Assembly (NCBI GenBank): GCA_039199225.1
Contig: JBCCSZ010000060.1
Coordinates: forward strand, 1 to 29,170
From: JBCCSZ01 sp039199225
GTDB taxonomy: Bacteria > Bacteroidota > Bacteroidia > Chitinophagales > Saprospiraceae
Reading direction: 5' to 3'
DNA: 29,170 bases
In this document: positions 8,488 to 15,566 of the stretch, one piece after another
Position numbering within the stretch: position 1 is the stretch's first letter
Layout of the letters: each line of letters opens with the position of its first letter
Made by a program: the position numbers and the translations under genes
The notes under the pieces: model-generated
Told to the model about the DNA's origin: nothing
The model's database searches: none
What the model saw: the letters and a program-made list of their open reading frames with translations, nothing else

Positions 8488-9430
8488 CTGCTTGATGGCT
8501 GATTTTTTTGAATAGCTTTTGCGCAATAAATGCTTCGGTCTTTTCAAAGGATTCGTAGGTACATCCTCCGATGTGCGGCGTGATGAGCAAGTTGCGATGC
8601 ACCCGGGCGTGCGCAATCAAGGGATTATCGCTCACCGCTGGTTCACCGTACAATACGTCCAAGGCCGCCCCAGCCAATCTACCCTCTTGCAGTGCTTTCA
8701 ACAAAGCTGCATCATCGACAATGCCCCCTCGACTGGTATTGATGAGCCACTTGTTTGCATCGAAGTGCTGGAAAACAGCTGCATCGAAAAGATGGTGTGT
8801 CGACTGATTGTAAGGTACGTGAATGGAAATGATGTCACTTTCTCGAATACACGCTTCCAGGGAATCATATACTCTAATGTGCGTTGGATGCTCCTTTGCC
8901 TCCACATCGACAAAGCCAACCTCGCAACCAAAGGCATGGCAGTAATCCGCTACGATAGCCCCCAATCGTCCATACCCCACGATGCCCACCTTCTTTTTGT
9001 AGAGTTCATAGCCGCGAAACAAATCACGACGCCACTGGCCCGCCTCCACATCCTGGACAGCCGGCGCTGCTTGCCGCATCAATAGCATTGCCAACAACAT
9101 GGTGTGTTCTGCCGTTGCCCGCACTTCTTTCAGAAATTCTCTTTCACCGCGCAGACAAACAATACCTACACCCAACTTTTCGCAAAGCGCCTCATCAATG
9201 TGGTCTATGCCAGTAACCGGGCTGACGAGGTATTTGCAACGACTGCTTTCATCCAGCACCTCCGCATCAATTTTGTATGCTAGACGAAACCAGAAAATGT
9301 CTACCTCCTGCAGCTTTTGTCGGAGTTCCTCCCGTTTCAACGAACCGGTCGTCAGCTCAAATCGCTCTTGCAAAGTAGCCATTACTGCAGGAGAAAAATC
9401 CTGTGTCTCTGCTATGTGAAGCTTTAGCAT
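8480..9430 (-). CDS. D-isomer-specific 2-hydroxyacid dehydrogenase
   Basis: This 316-residue NAD(P)-dependent dehydrogenase belongs to the SerA/LdhA-like family. The nucleotide motif is VGIVGYGRLGAIVADY (about 148-163, GxGxxG at 152-157) with Asp175 at the end of the next strand, suggesting a preference for NAD. Catalytic residues are visible as Arg234 (NTSRGGIVD), Glu263 (YGEP) and His286 (TPHIGG), so it should be active. The gene sits between neuC and neuA: its ATG at 9430 follows the neuC stop by 1 bp and its own stop overlaps the proposed neuA start. That position suggests a role in making or modifying the nonulosonic acid or another alpha-hydroxy-acid sugar, but neither the Neu5Ac nor the legionaminate pathway uses such an enzyme. 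Confidence 0.85.
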   Translation of the reverse strand: MLKLHIAETQDFSPAVMATLQERFELTTGSLKREELRQKLQEVDIFWFRLAYKIDAEVLDESSRCKYLVSPVTGIDHIDEALCEKLGVGIVCLRGEREFLKEVRATAEHTMLLAMLLMRQAAPAVQDVEAGQWRRDLFRGYELYKKKVGIVGYGRLGAIVADYCHAFGCEVGFVDVEAKEHPTHIRVYDSLEACIRESDIISIHVPYNQSTHHLFDAAVFQHFDANKWLINTSRGGIVDDAALLKALQEGRLAGAALDVLYGEPAVSDNPLIAHARVHRNLLITPHIGGCTYESFEKTEAFIAQKLFKKISHQAVV

Positions 9431-9431
9431 A

Positions 9432-10589
9432 TTAATATTGCAGTACTTTTTTGAAATCCAGCGGAGCGGTCGCTACAATGTCAGCGATCTTTTTTCCAGC
9501 GTCGCCTCCACCGTAGGTAAAGTCTTGCTTGCGCTCCTGCCCAATGGCCTGTAGGATGGCCTCTTTGATCTGCTGGCCATCGTAACCAACATCGATCACA
9601 TTCTGCCCCCGATCCCGACCGTTTTGGCGCGAACCAATGTTGACCACCGGCACACCCATGTAGGCACATTCCCGGATGCCAACGGAAGAGTTGCCAATCA
9701 GACATTCTGCGTTGTACAGCAAGCGCAAAAAATCACGGCCTTCCATATTTTTGAAAAAATAGATGTGGTTGATGTCGTTTTGCTCCCGAAAAGAGCGAAT
9801 ACCCTTGGAGGTACCGTCCGAGCCAGCGTCTACGTTGGGCCAAAACCAGAAGGTCGGCTTTTTCAAGTCGTGAATGGCCTGGAGCGTTTTTTCGATGTGG
9901 GTTCTAGACTCAGCATATTCGGTGGTCACCGGATGTTGCAACACCACGATGTAGCCATCCTCCCAGCCATTGATCCGCCCCACTCCACCGTAGCGTTCGA
10001 AGGGATCAAAATCCAGTGCCGGCTTTTGCAAAATTTCCTCCGCCAAGTCGATGGAAGGACAACCCGTGTTGTGTACCTTCTGCAATTCCTCCCCCATTCT
10101 GATGACGCGCTCCTTGGCTTTTTCAGAAGCCACCAGGTGCAAATCCGACAGCTTGGTGATGGCGTGACGAACCTTCTCGTCGATGTTTCCCGTCACCTCT
10201 CCACCCTGAATATGGATGAGGGGAATGTTCATATAGCTGGCCGCAATCGCTGTTGCCATCGTCTCGAATCGATCAGCCACCGTGATGACTGCGTCCGGCG
10301 AAAGGCGTTCTAGAACCGATGATAATTCCAAAATACCCAGACCGGTTGTCTTAGCTTGTGCCGTCAGATTTTCGCCCTCCAGGACATTGAAAACCCGCGC
10401 TGCGATTGGAAATCCGTCTTTTTCGATGTACTTCACAGCTGTTCCGTAGCGATCCAACAGCGCCGAAGCTGCTACCACCAATTGCAATTCCAGGTCGGGA
10501 TGTTCGTGTATGGCCCGAATGGCCGTCTTGATCCGGCTGTAGGAAGGACGAGCCGTAACCACAACGCAAATTTTTCTTTTCGTACTCAA
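9432..10589 (-). CDS. neuC: UDP-N-acetylglucosamine 2-epimerase, hydrolysing type
   Basis: This enzyme would convert UDP-GlcNAc, or a related UDP-sugar, to free ManNAc (or analogue) plus UDP, the first committed step to a sialic-type acid. It is 385 residues long, as usual. The N-terminus VVVTARPSYSR, the central HIQGGEVTGNIDEKVRHAITKLSD-type segment (seen as GGEVTGNIDEKVRHAI) and ECLIGNSSVGIRECAYMGVPVVNIG are hydrolysing-type features; the non-hydrolysing WecB/WbpI type reads HVEAGLRT at the corresponding place. The start codon is a TTG at 10589, which puts the conserved VVVTARPSYS strand at residue 9 as expected. It lies directly downstream of neuB. A LegG-type activity on a 2,4-diacetamido sugar is possible but no LegB/LegC partners are visible. 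Confidence 0.88.
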   Translation of the reverse strand: MSTKRKICVVVTARPSYSRIKTAIRAIHEHPDLELQLVVAASALLDRYGTAVKYIEKDGFPIAARVFNVLEGENLTAQAKTTGLGILELSSVLERLSPDAVITVADRFETMATAIAASYMNIPLIHIQGGEVTGNIDEKVRHAITKLSDLHLVASEKAKERVIRMGEELQKVHNTGCPSIDLAEEILQKPALDFDPFERYGGVGRINGWEDGYIVVLQHPVTTEYAESRTHIEKTLQAIHDLKKPTFWFWPNVDAGSDGTSKGIRSFREQNDINHIYFFKNMEGRDFLRLLYNAECLIGNSSVGIRECAYMGVPVVNIGSRQNGRDRGQNVIDVGYDGQQIKEAILQAIGQERKQDFTYGGGDAGKKIADIVATAPLDFKKVLQY

Positions 10590-10626
10590 AGTAGTGGATT
10601 AAGGGTAAGGGAGTCGGAGCTGCTAT

Positions 10627-11643
10627 TTAGGCCAAGTCCTCCTCATTTAGAAAATCCCATTGGGCCAAGTCGCGCGTCACTTCCTTGCCGAGCACCGCTC
10701 GAAACGAAGAAGCTTTGATGCCATGCCCGGCAGGTTTTTTTGCCTCCAAGTCATCGAAGCTCAGGAGGTGTCCTTTGGCCAATGGCTTATTCACCGCCAG
10801 GGATTTTTCAAAAATCTTTTTTAAGTCTTTATAATTCGACAAATCGTTCTTGTCAATGGGGTTTTGGAGAGACGATTCAATCGAACGCACTCCTTTGACC
10901 AACGCCCGAATCTGCTCGATCTCCAAAGACGAAGTTGCATCGGGTCCAAACATCCGCTTGTCAAACACCGCATGAAATTCCAGCAAGTCTGCACCCAAAG
11001 CCGTTGCTGCAATGCCAGCATAAATCTCTCCAGTATGTTCCGACAAACCAACCTTTGCAAATGGATACCTCGCCTTCAACTCGGCGATCACATTCAAACC
11101 CAGCCGGTCGTAGGGCGTCGGATAAGCCGTCGTACATTGCACAATCGATAAGTCATTGCCAAACGAACGAATGAATTCCACCGAGCGATCCAGCTCCTCA
11201 AAAGAACTCATACCAGAAGATAGGATGATGGGCTTACCCGTTTTAGCAATCTTTTCCAGCATCAAAAAGTTGGTAACCTCGCCCGAGCCTATTTTGTAAC
11301 GCTTGATGTCCAGCTCTTCCAAAAGATCGACTGCTGCCTGGGAAAAAGGCGAAGACATAAATTCCAGGCCCACCTCTTCACAATGCTTTTTGACCTCGAC
11401 CCATTGAGGTTTTGTAAAGCCCATGCGCTTCCAGTAGTCAAAACGCGTATCATCCTCATAGCTGAATTTGACTCGGAAAGGCTCTTGCAGGCTGCTCTCC
11501 GCCTCGGCGATGTGCGTTTGAAATTTGATGGCATCGACACCAGTCTCGGCCAGCACATCGATGTAAGAATGCAAAATACCGAGGCTGCCATCGTGGGCTT
11601 GTCCAATTTCGGCGATGAGGAAACAGCGGTTGTCAGGAGTCAT
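10627..11643 (-). CDS. neuB: N-acetylneuraminate synthase (sialic-type acid synthase)
   Basis: This 338-residue enzyme condenses phosphoenolpyruvate with a 2-acetamido aldose to form a nine-carbon nonulosonic acid. The TIM-barrel part begins FLIAEIGQAHDGSLG and contains DAIKFQTHIAEAES, KIGSGEVTNFLML, ILSSGMSSFEEL and GLSEHTGEIYAGIAATALGA in the family order. The C-terminal 65 residues (NKPLAKGHLLSFDDL, AGHGI) form the antifreeze-like SAF domain that closes the active site. It starts with ATG at 11643, 39 bp after the wbpP-like gene, and is followed by neuC. With NeuC and NeuA it gives a complete set from UDP-GlcNAc to a CMP-nonulosonate. Neu5Ac is the simplest product; other acids cannot be excluded. 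Confidence 0.9.
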   Translation of the reverse strand: MTPDNRCFLIAEIGQAHDGSLGILHSYIDVLAETGVDAIKFQTHIAEAESSLQEPFRVKFSYEDDTRFDYWKRMGFTKPQWVEVKKHCEEVGLEFMSSPFSQAAVDLLEELDIKRYKIGSGEVTNFLMLEKIAKTGKPIILSSGMSSFEELDRSVEFIRSFGNDLSIVQCTTAYPTPYDRLGLNVIAELKARYPFAKVGLSEHTGEIYAGIAATALGADLLEFHAVFDKRMFGPDATSSLEIEQIRALVKGVRSIESSLQNPIDKNDLSNYKDLKKIFEKSLAVNKPLAKGHLLSFDDLEAKKPAGHGIKASSFRAVLGKEVTRDLAQWDFLNEEDLA

Positions 11644-11682
11644 GTATCTTGTATTAGAGCTTTAAGCGACAATTGTTGGGCG

Positions 11683-12678
11683 TCACTTGCCTACTTGTTC
11701 TTTGATATTTCTACCGTGGAAGAATTGCTCGGCATACCAACCGAAAACCTTGCGCAAGCCTTCGCGAACTTTGACGGCGGGTTCGTAGCCCAGCAGTTCC
11801 TTGGCTTTGGAAATGTCTGCCAGGCTGTGTTTCACATCCCCCGCCCTTTCGGGGCCATAGATCGGTTCGAGGTCTGAATGTGCCAGGTCTTTGAGGTAGA
11901 AAAACAGTTCGTTGATGGTCAGGCGGTCACCGCAAGCTATGTTGTACACTTCGTTGACGGCCTTTGTGTTTTCTGTAAAAAGAGCCTTTAAGTTGGCTTG
12001 GACCGCATTGGCGACAAAGGTAAAGTCCCGGCTCTGTTCGCCACTGCCATTGATTTTGGGCGCGCGGTCGTAGAGCAATGCATTGACAAACAGTGGGATG
12101 ACAGCCGCATAGGCCCCATTAGGGTCTTGGCGCGGGCCGAAGATGTTGAAGTAGCGCAGGCCGATGAACTCCATATTGTACAGCTGTCCATAGACCTTGG
12201 CGTACAACTCGTTTACCAATTTGGTGACTGCATAGGGCGAAATGGGCGAACCAATTCGATCCTCGCGCTTTGGCAATTCCTTGCTATCGCCATAGGTAGA
12301 AGAAGAAGCCGCATAAACCACCCTTTTGATTCCCGATTCTTTTGCTGCAGTGAAAATATTCAGTGTCCCAGTGATGTTGACATTATTGGTCGTCACCGGA
12401 TGCTTGATGGAGCGAGGAACAGAGCCCAATGCTGCTTGGTGGCAGACCAGGTCGATGCCTTTGCACACATCGATGCAAGTGGTGTATTCCCGAATATCTC
12501 CCCAAACGAATTCAAAATCAGGTCGCTTGAGATAAGGTTCGATGTTCTTGCGGTTGCCGGTTGCCAGGTTGTCCAGTATGCGGACCTTACCGACCCTTTC
12601 GTCTTGAAGGAGTGCTTCAACGATGTTGGAACCGATGAAACCGGCACCGCCTGTAACGAGGATGTTTTTCTTTTCCAA
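11683..12678 (-). CDS. wbpP: UDP-N-acetylglucosamine 4-epimerase (WbpP-like SDR)
   Basis: This 331-residue extended SDR is predicted to interconvert UDP-GlcNAc and UDP-GalNAc, or the corresponding uronates, with bound NAD. The glycine motif is TGGAGFIGSN (residues 9-18). The active site shows Ser125-Ser127 (YAASSSTYGD) and Tyr149-x3-Lys153 (SPYAVTK). The segments GLRYFNIFGPRQDPNGAYAAVIP and HPVTTNNVNITGTLNIF are close to what I recall for WbpP/TviC. The start codon is TTG at 12678, three codons before the first beta-strand. It is directly downstream of a TviB/WbpO-like dehydrogenase, the same pairing as in WbpO/WbpP and TviB/TviC systems that make UDP-GalNAcA. Confidence 0.88.
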   Translation of the reverse strand: MEKKNILVTGGAGFIGSNIVEALLQDERVGKVRILDNLATGNRKNIEPYLKRPDFEFVWGDIREYTTCIDVCKGIDLVCHQAALGSVPRSIKHPVTTNNVNITGTLNIFTAAKESGIKRVVYAASSSTYGDSKELPKREDRIGSPISPYAVTKLVNELYAKVYGQLYNMEFIGLRYFNIFGPRQDPNGAYAAVIPLFVNALLYDRAPKINGSGEQSRDFTFVANAVQANLKALFTENTKAVNEVYNIACGDRLTINELFFYLKDLAHSDLEPIYGPERAGDVKHSLADISKAKELLGYEPAVKVREGLRKVFGWYAEQFFHGRNIKEQVGK

Positions 12679-12714
12679 TTTATGGGCCTTTCTAAGAAAT
12701 ATCTTTTATCAGAA

Positions 12715-12750
12715 TCAATTTTCGACCCTTTTGACAGGGTCGAAAATTGA
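12715..12750 (-). other. Perfect 14-bp inverted repeat between tviB and wbpP
   Basis: Positions 12715-12728 and 12737-12750 are exact reverse complements (TCAATTTTCGACCC arm) around an 8-nt loop. It lies in the 77-bp gap between two genes of the same operon. In the transcribed direction no U-tract follows the stem, so it looks more like an RNA processing or stability element, or a protein-binding palindrome, than a standard terminator. Confidence 0.7.
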
Positions 12751-12755
12751 GTTGC

Positions 12756-14126
12756 TTACAATCTCCCGTCAACTTTTCCTTTGGGCAGGATGCTTTTGAC
12801 GTCGTACATTACCGAGTTGGTATTCATGAACTTTTGGAAATCCATCTGAAGGAATTCTTTATGGGATACGGCCAGTACAACGGCATCGTATTGCCCTTCC
12901 AACTTAGAGATATCTGTCGTCGTTTCGACGCCATACTCGTGTCTGACCTCCTCGGGGTCTGCCCAAGGATCGAACAGATCAACTTTGGCACCGTAGCTTT
13001 GCAGTTCTCGGTAGACATCGATGGCTTTGGTATTGCGAATATCCGGGCAATTTTCTTTGAAGGTAATGCCCAACATCAAAATTCTGGAACCCTTCACCTT
13101 GATGTCTTTCTGAATCATCAACTTGACGATGGCACCTGCGACATACTGCCCCATGGTGTCATTCATTCTACGACCTGCCAGGATGATCTCTGGGTGATAG
13201 CCCGCTTCTTGTGCTTTTTGCGCCAGGTAGTAAGGATCGACACCGATGCAGTGGCCGCCGACCAAACCAGGGCGGAAAGGCAGGAAGTTCCACTTTGTAC
13301 CAGCAGCTTCCAATACTTCCAAGGTATCGATGCCCAAAAGATTGAAAATTTTGGACAGCTCATTGACGAATGCAATGTTGATGTCGCGCTGGCTGTTTTC
13401 GATGACCTTGGCGGCCTCTGCCACCTTGATAGAGCTGGCCATATAGGTGCCTGCCTCAATGACCGACTGGTACAACTGGTCGATGAAAAGGGCAGCCTCT
13501 GGGGTAGAACCCGAAGTCACTTTGCGAATCTTCGTAACCGTATGCTTTTTATCACCTGGATTAATCCGTTCCGGGGAGTAACCCACGAAGAAATCCTCGT
13601 TAAATGTCAGTCCAGAAACTTCTTCCAGGATTGGGATGCACTCCTCTTCGGTCAAACCTGGATAAACCGTTGATTCGTAAACGACATAATCTCCTTTCTT
13701 GAGAGCCTTTCCAACCGTTTCACTCGCCTTCTGCAACGGAACGATCACCGGGCGATTGTTCTTATCGGTAGGCGTTGGAACCGTTACGATGAAAACATTA
13801 CAGTGGGCCAGTTGGTCGGAATGCGTTGTGACGTGAAGCCCCTTCTCTGTATTCCATTCCGAGACGATGACTTTTTTCAGCTCCTCGTTTTCCACTTCGA
13901 GGGTTTGGTCAACACCGCCTGCCAGTTCCTTCACTCGCTCTGGGTTGATGTCAAAACCGAGCGTAGGATACTTTTTACCAAACTCGACAGCCAGTGGGAG
14001 TCCCACATAACCGAGTCCGATCATGGCAATGCCTTTAACTTTTTTGCGAAGGTCATTGTCCAAATCGTTCGCATTCATCTGAATAGGATTTTCTACTGTT
14101 TGGGTGTCTGATTCTAAATTTTGCAT
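12756..14126 (-). CDS. tviB: UDP-N-acetylhexosamine 6-dehydrogenase (TviB/WbpO type)
   Basis: This 456-residue UDP-sugar dehydrogenase should oxidise C6 of UDP-GlcNAc or UDP-GalNAc twice with NAD to the uronic acid. The N-terminal Rossmann motif is AMIGLGYVGLPLAVEFG (34-50), and the catalytic cysteine is Cys293 in VGGHCIGVDPYY. GFDINPERVKEL, SPERINPGDKKHTVTKI and AGTKWNFLPFRPGLVGG are characteristic of the TviB/WbpO branch rather than WbpA. A 30-residue polar N-terminal extension (QNLESDTQTVENPIQ...) is longer than usual; the ATG at 14126 is used because no later Met fits well. It is the first gene of the 14-gene operon. Its product may feed both the 4-epimerase next door and the wlbABC enzymes. 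Confidence 0.9.
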   Translation of the reverse strand: MQNLESDTQTVENPIQMNANDLDNDLRKKVKGIAMIGLGYVGLPLAVEFGKKYPTLGFDINPERVKELAGGVDQTLEVENEELKKVIVSEWNTEKGLHVTTHSDQLAHCNVFIVTVPTPTDKNNRPVIVPLQKASETVGKALKKGDYVVYESTVYPGLTEEECIPILEEVSGLTFNEDFFVGYSPERINPGDKKHTVTKIRKVTSGSTPEAALFIDQLYQSVIEAGTYMASSIKVAEAAKVIENSQRDINIAFVNELSKIFNLLGIDTLEVLEAAGTKWNFLPFRPGLVGGHCIGVDPYYLAQKAQEAGYHPEIILAGRRMNDTMGQYVAGAIVKLMIQKDIKVKGSRILMLGITFKENCPDIRNTKAIDVYRELQSYGAKVDLFDPWADPEEVRHEYGVETTTDISKLEGQYDAVVLAVSHKEFLQMDFQKFMNTNSVMYDVKSILPKGKVDGRL

Positions 14127-14277
14127 ATGAATAGATATGTCATTAGAGGTTCAAGTTGCAATTCATTTAACGGAAGACCCTTTATGCATCTCAACTTGAG
14201 TTAAATAATAGGTGATTTTGGTATAGGGTAAGGCTCCGCCGACGATAAGTCGCAACTTACCGGCCTAGAAAAGCAAT
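14127..14277 (-). promoter_or_regulatory. Structured leader upstream of tviB with competing stems
   Basis: This stretch of about 150 nt lies between the upxY terminator and tviB. No TANNTTTG-like promoter element is seen in the minus direction. Several stems are possible: TAAGT 14246-14250 with ACTTA 14255-14259, or instead GGTAAG 14227-14232 with CTTACC 14256-14261; and TCAAGTTG 14151-14158 with CAACTTGA 14192-14199, where the latter also sits in the palindrome CTCAACTTGAG 14190-14200. The arrangement is consistent with expression of the operon by read-through past the terminator, but that is inference. Confidence 0.45.
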
Positions 14278-14303
14278 AAAAACCAAGTACTGTTAGTACT
14301 TAG
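14278..14303 (-). terminator. Intrinsic terminator at the end of upxY
   Basis: In the minus direction the RNA forms a 9-bp stem (arms 14295-14303 and 14283-14291, one G-U pair) with a 3-nt loop, followed at once by five U residues (14278-14282) and a further U-rich run. The stem overlaps the upxY stop codon at 14300-14302. It is placed between upxY and the long biosynthetic operon. Confidence 0.75.
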
Positions 14304-14875
14304 TCGGCGTATATGAATGCATCCGACGCCTGTTTCTTGCGAAGCAATGCCGGATCGATATGCAATTGGAGGGTATAACCCAAAAAGCTCAAATCGACCA
14401 ATACCTGTGATTTGCCGTTGACTTTCAGCAGACGTCCTTGGACACCTGCCAGGTTACCGGAGACGATTTCGACCTGGTCGCCTTCATAGAAAAACTGACG
14501 TTCGGCCGTCACCTCCATTTCTTCGCCCAGTATCCGCTGCAGCAGCAGAATCTCTTCTTCAGGTATTGATACGAGATTATTATGAAAATGGATGAAATTA
14601 TTGACATAATCTGTTTGGAGCACCTTGACATATTCGTCTTTGGTAATCTTCACGAAGAGGTAATTGCTAATGAGCGGCAATTCGACCCACTTGACTTTTC
14701 GATTGTAATGTCTTGCGATTCTTTGAAGAGGTAGGTAAGCGGTAATGTGCTTCTTTCGGAGCAATTCAAGAGCTCTCTTCTCTCGCTTATAGGGGGTGTA
14801 AATGGCAAACCAGCGCGCTTCCAGTTTATGGAGGTGGTTTTCATACAGTGGCTTCTTGGCCATTCTTCGTCTCAT
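14300..14875 (-). CDS. upxY: UpxY-type NusG/RfaH-like transcription antiterminator
   Basis: This 191-residue NusG paralogue would bind RNA polymerase and promote read-through of long polysaccharide operons, as UpxY proteins do in Bacteroides. The NGN domain spans about residues 20-105 (RWFAIYTPYKREKRA, AYLPLQRI, LISNYLFVKI), and a KOW-like segment is at about 130-165 (EGDQVEIVSGNLAGVQGRLLKV). The ATG at 14875 overlaps the stop of a 33-codon ORF in an ATGA junction; an alternative ATG lies at 14863. The gene is followed by its own terminator and then by the 14-gene operon, a layout suggesting that this operon is the target. Confidence 0.88.
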   Translation of the reverse strand: MRRRMAKKPLYENHLHKLEARWFAIYTPYKREKRALELLRKKHITAYLPLQRIARHYNRKVKWVELPLISNYLFVKITKDEYVKVLQTDYVNNFIHFHNNLVSIPEEEILLLQRILGEEMEVTAERQFFYEGDQVEIVSGNLAGVQGRLLKVNGKSQVLVDLSFLGYTLQLHIDPALLRKKQASDAFIYAD

Positions 14876-14973
14876 TTTGATGGTGTCCAGGTGATTGGGT
14901 TAAAGAGATTGCCCCGGCACGATGTGCCGGGGGCAATTCCTGCACCTATTATAATAACATCAAAGTTTTCCAT
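14872..14973 (-). CDS. 33-residue ORF with a Rossmann-type dinucleotide-binding start (leader peptide or gene remnant)
   Basis: This small ORF starts with ATG at 14973 and ends at 14872-14874, overlapping the upxY ATG as ATGA. The first 15 residues read MENFDVIIIGAGIAP, a near-perfect beta-strand plus GxGxx start of an FAD/NAD-dependent oxidoreductase. The protein then departs from that family in a Gly/Cys/Arg stretch encoded by a GC-rich hairpin and stops after 33 residues. It may be the truncated N-terminus of a lost oxidoreductase, or a translated leader coupled to upxY. I know of no family of this length. Translation is unproven. Confidence 0.45.
   Translation of the reverse strand: MENFDVIIIGAGIAPGTSCRGNLFNPITWTPSK
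14908..14937 (-). other. GC-rich hairpin in the upxY leader
   Basis: The arms ATTGCCCCGGCAC (14908-14920) and GTGCCGGGGGCAAT (14924-14937) pair over 13 bp with one bulged G and a 3-nt loop. No U-tract follows in either direction, so it is not a typical intrinsic terminator. It lies about 33 nt before the upxY start and inside the 33-codon ORF. It could be a small palindromic repeat element or an RNA control structure. Confidence 0.7.
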
Positions 14974-15022
14974 GTAAAATGTAAGGCTCCCCTTTGGCAT
15001 GTTGGATTTTTGAATTCGTCAA

Positions 15023-15556
15023 CTAGTCTTTTGACCACACCAACAAAGGTTCCGGGCTGAATTTGCTCCAATCGATCTTATCGTATTCTTGTCGATTGTA
15101 GATCAAATAGCGTATTTTTCGCTTAATCAAGCCCTCTGCCTTATCGATTAACTTGACCAGGTATTCCTTATCGATGGCACCGATAAAGATCAGGTCGATA
15201 ATTTGGCTGTCTAACCCCTTTGAAAACTCCCCCACCAGGTAGACCTTATCTACATCTCCCAGACGTTCAATCACATTTTCGATGATCCGGTCCAGGCCGA
15301 TGTGCTTGAGTAGTATGTTGTGTATTTCTCCAAACAGCGGATGTTTCGTATTGGCCCGGAATATCTTTTTATTGCCATTGGCAGCCGACGTGAGCATCCC
15401 TGCTTTTTCCAAACGATTGAGTTCCAGTCGAATAGCGTTGGTCGATTCTCCAAACTCTCCCTCTAAACCTCTGAGATAAGCTGTTGTTTTGCTGTTCAAA
15501 AAGAATTTCAGGAGCAGCTTGATTCTAGTCTTAGAGGAAATTAACGTCTCAATCAT
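15023..15556 (-). CDS. Winged-helix regulator of the Bacteroidota polysaccharide-locus type
   Basis: This 177-residue protein begins MIETLISSKTRIKLLLKFFLN and continues with an ArsR/MarR-like winged helix (about residues 8-68; TAYLRGLEGEFGESTNAIRLELNRLEKAGML), then a C-terminal domain (about 95-170) with KVYLVGEFSKGLDSQIIDLIFIG, which resembles a nucleotidyltransferase-like fold without an obvious catalytic pair. I recall this family beside many Bacteroidota capsule loci. The frame extends to a TTG at 15616, but the ATG at 15556 is preferred because it matches the family start and follows a -7 promoter element and repeated motif at 15567-15627. It is probably a self-regulating transcription factor of the locus. 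Confidence 0.8.
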   Translation of the reverse strand: MIETLISSKTRIKLLLKFFLNSKTTAYLRGLEGEFGESTNAIRLELNRLEKAGMLTSAANGNKKIFRANTKHPLFGEIHNILLKHIGLDRIIENVIERLGDVDKVYLVGEFSKGLDSQIIDLIFIGAIDKEYLVKLIDKAEGLIKRKIRYLIYNRQEYDKIDWSKFSPEPLLVWSKD

Positions 15557-15566
15557 TTTTTCTATA

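Noticed and set aside
7801..8616. Longer neuA beginning with TTG at 8616
   Set aside because: The extra 43 residues overlap the dehydrogenase coding sequence and do not resemble any NeuA N-terminus; TTG 8487 places the nucleotide motif at the normal position.
11998..12750. A 250-codon plus-strand frame opposite wbpP
   Set aside because: It is antisense to a clear SDR gene and crosses the 14-bp inverted repeat; no family features are present.
12747..13673. A 308-codon plus-strand open frame opposite tviB
   Set aside because: It is antisense to a gene with complete family motifs, has no recognisable domain and an atypical composition rich in Cys, Phe and His; it is a shadow frame.
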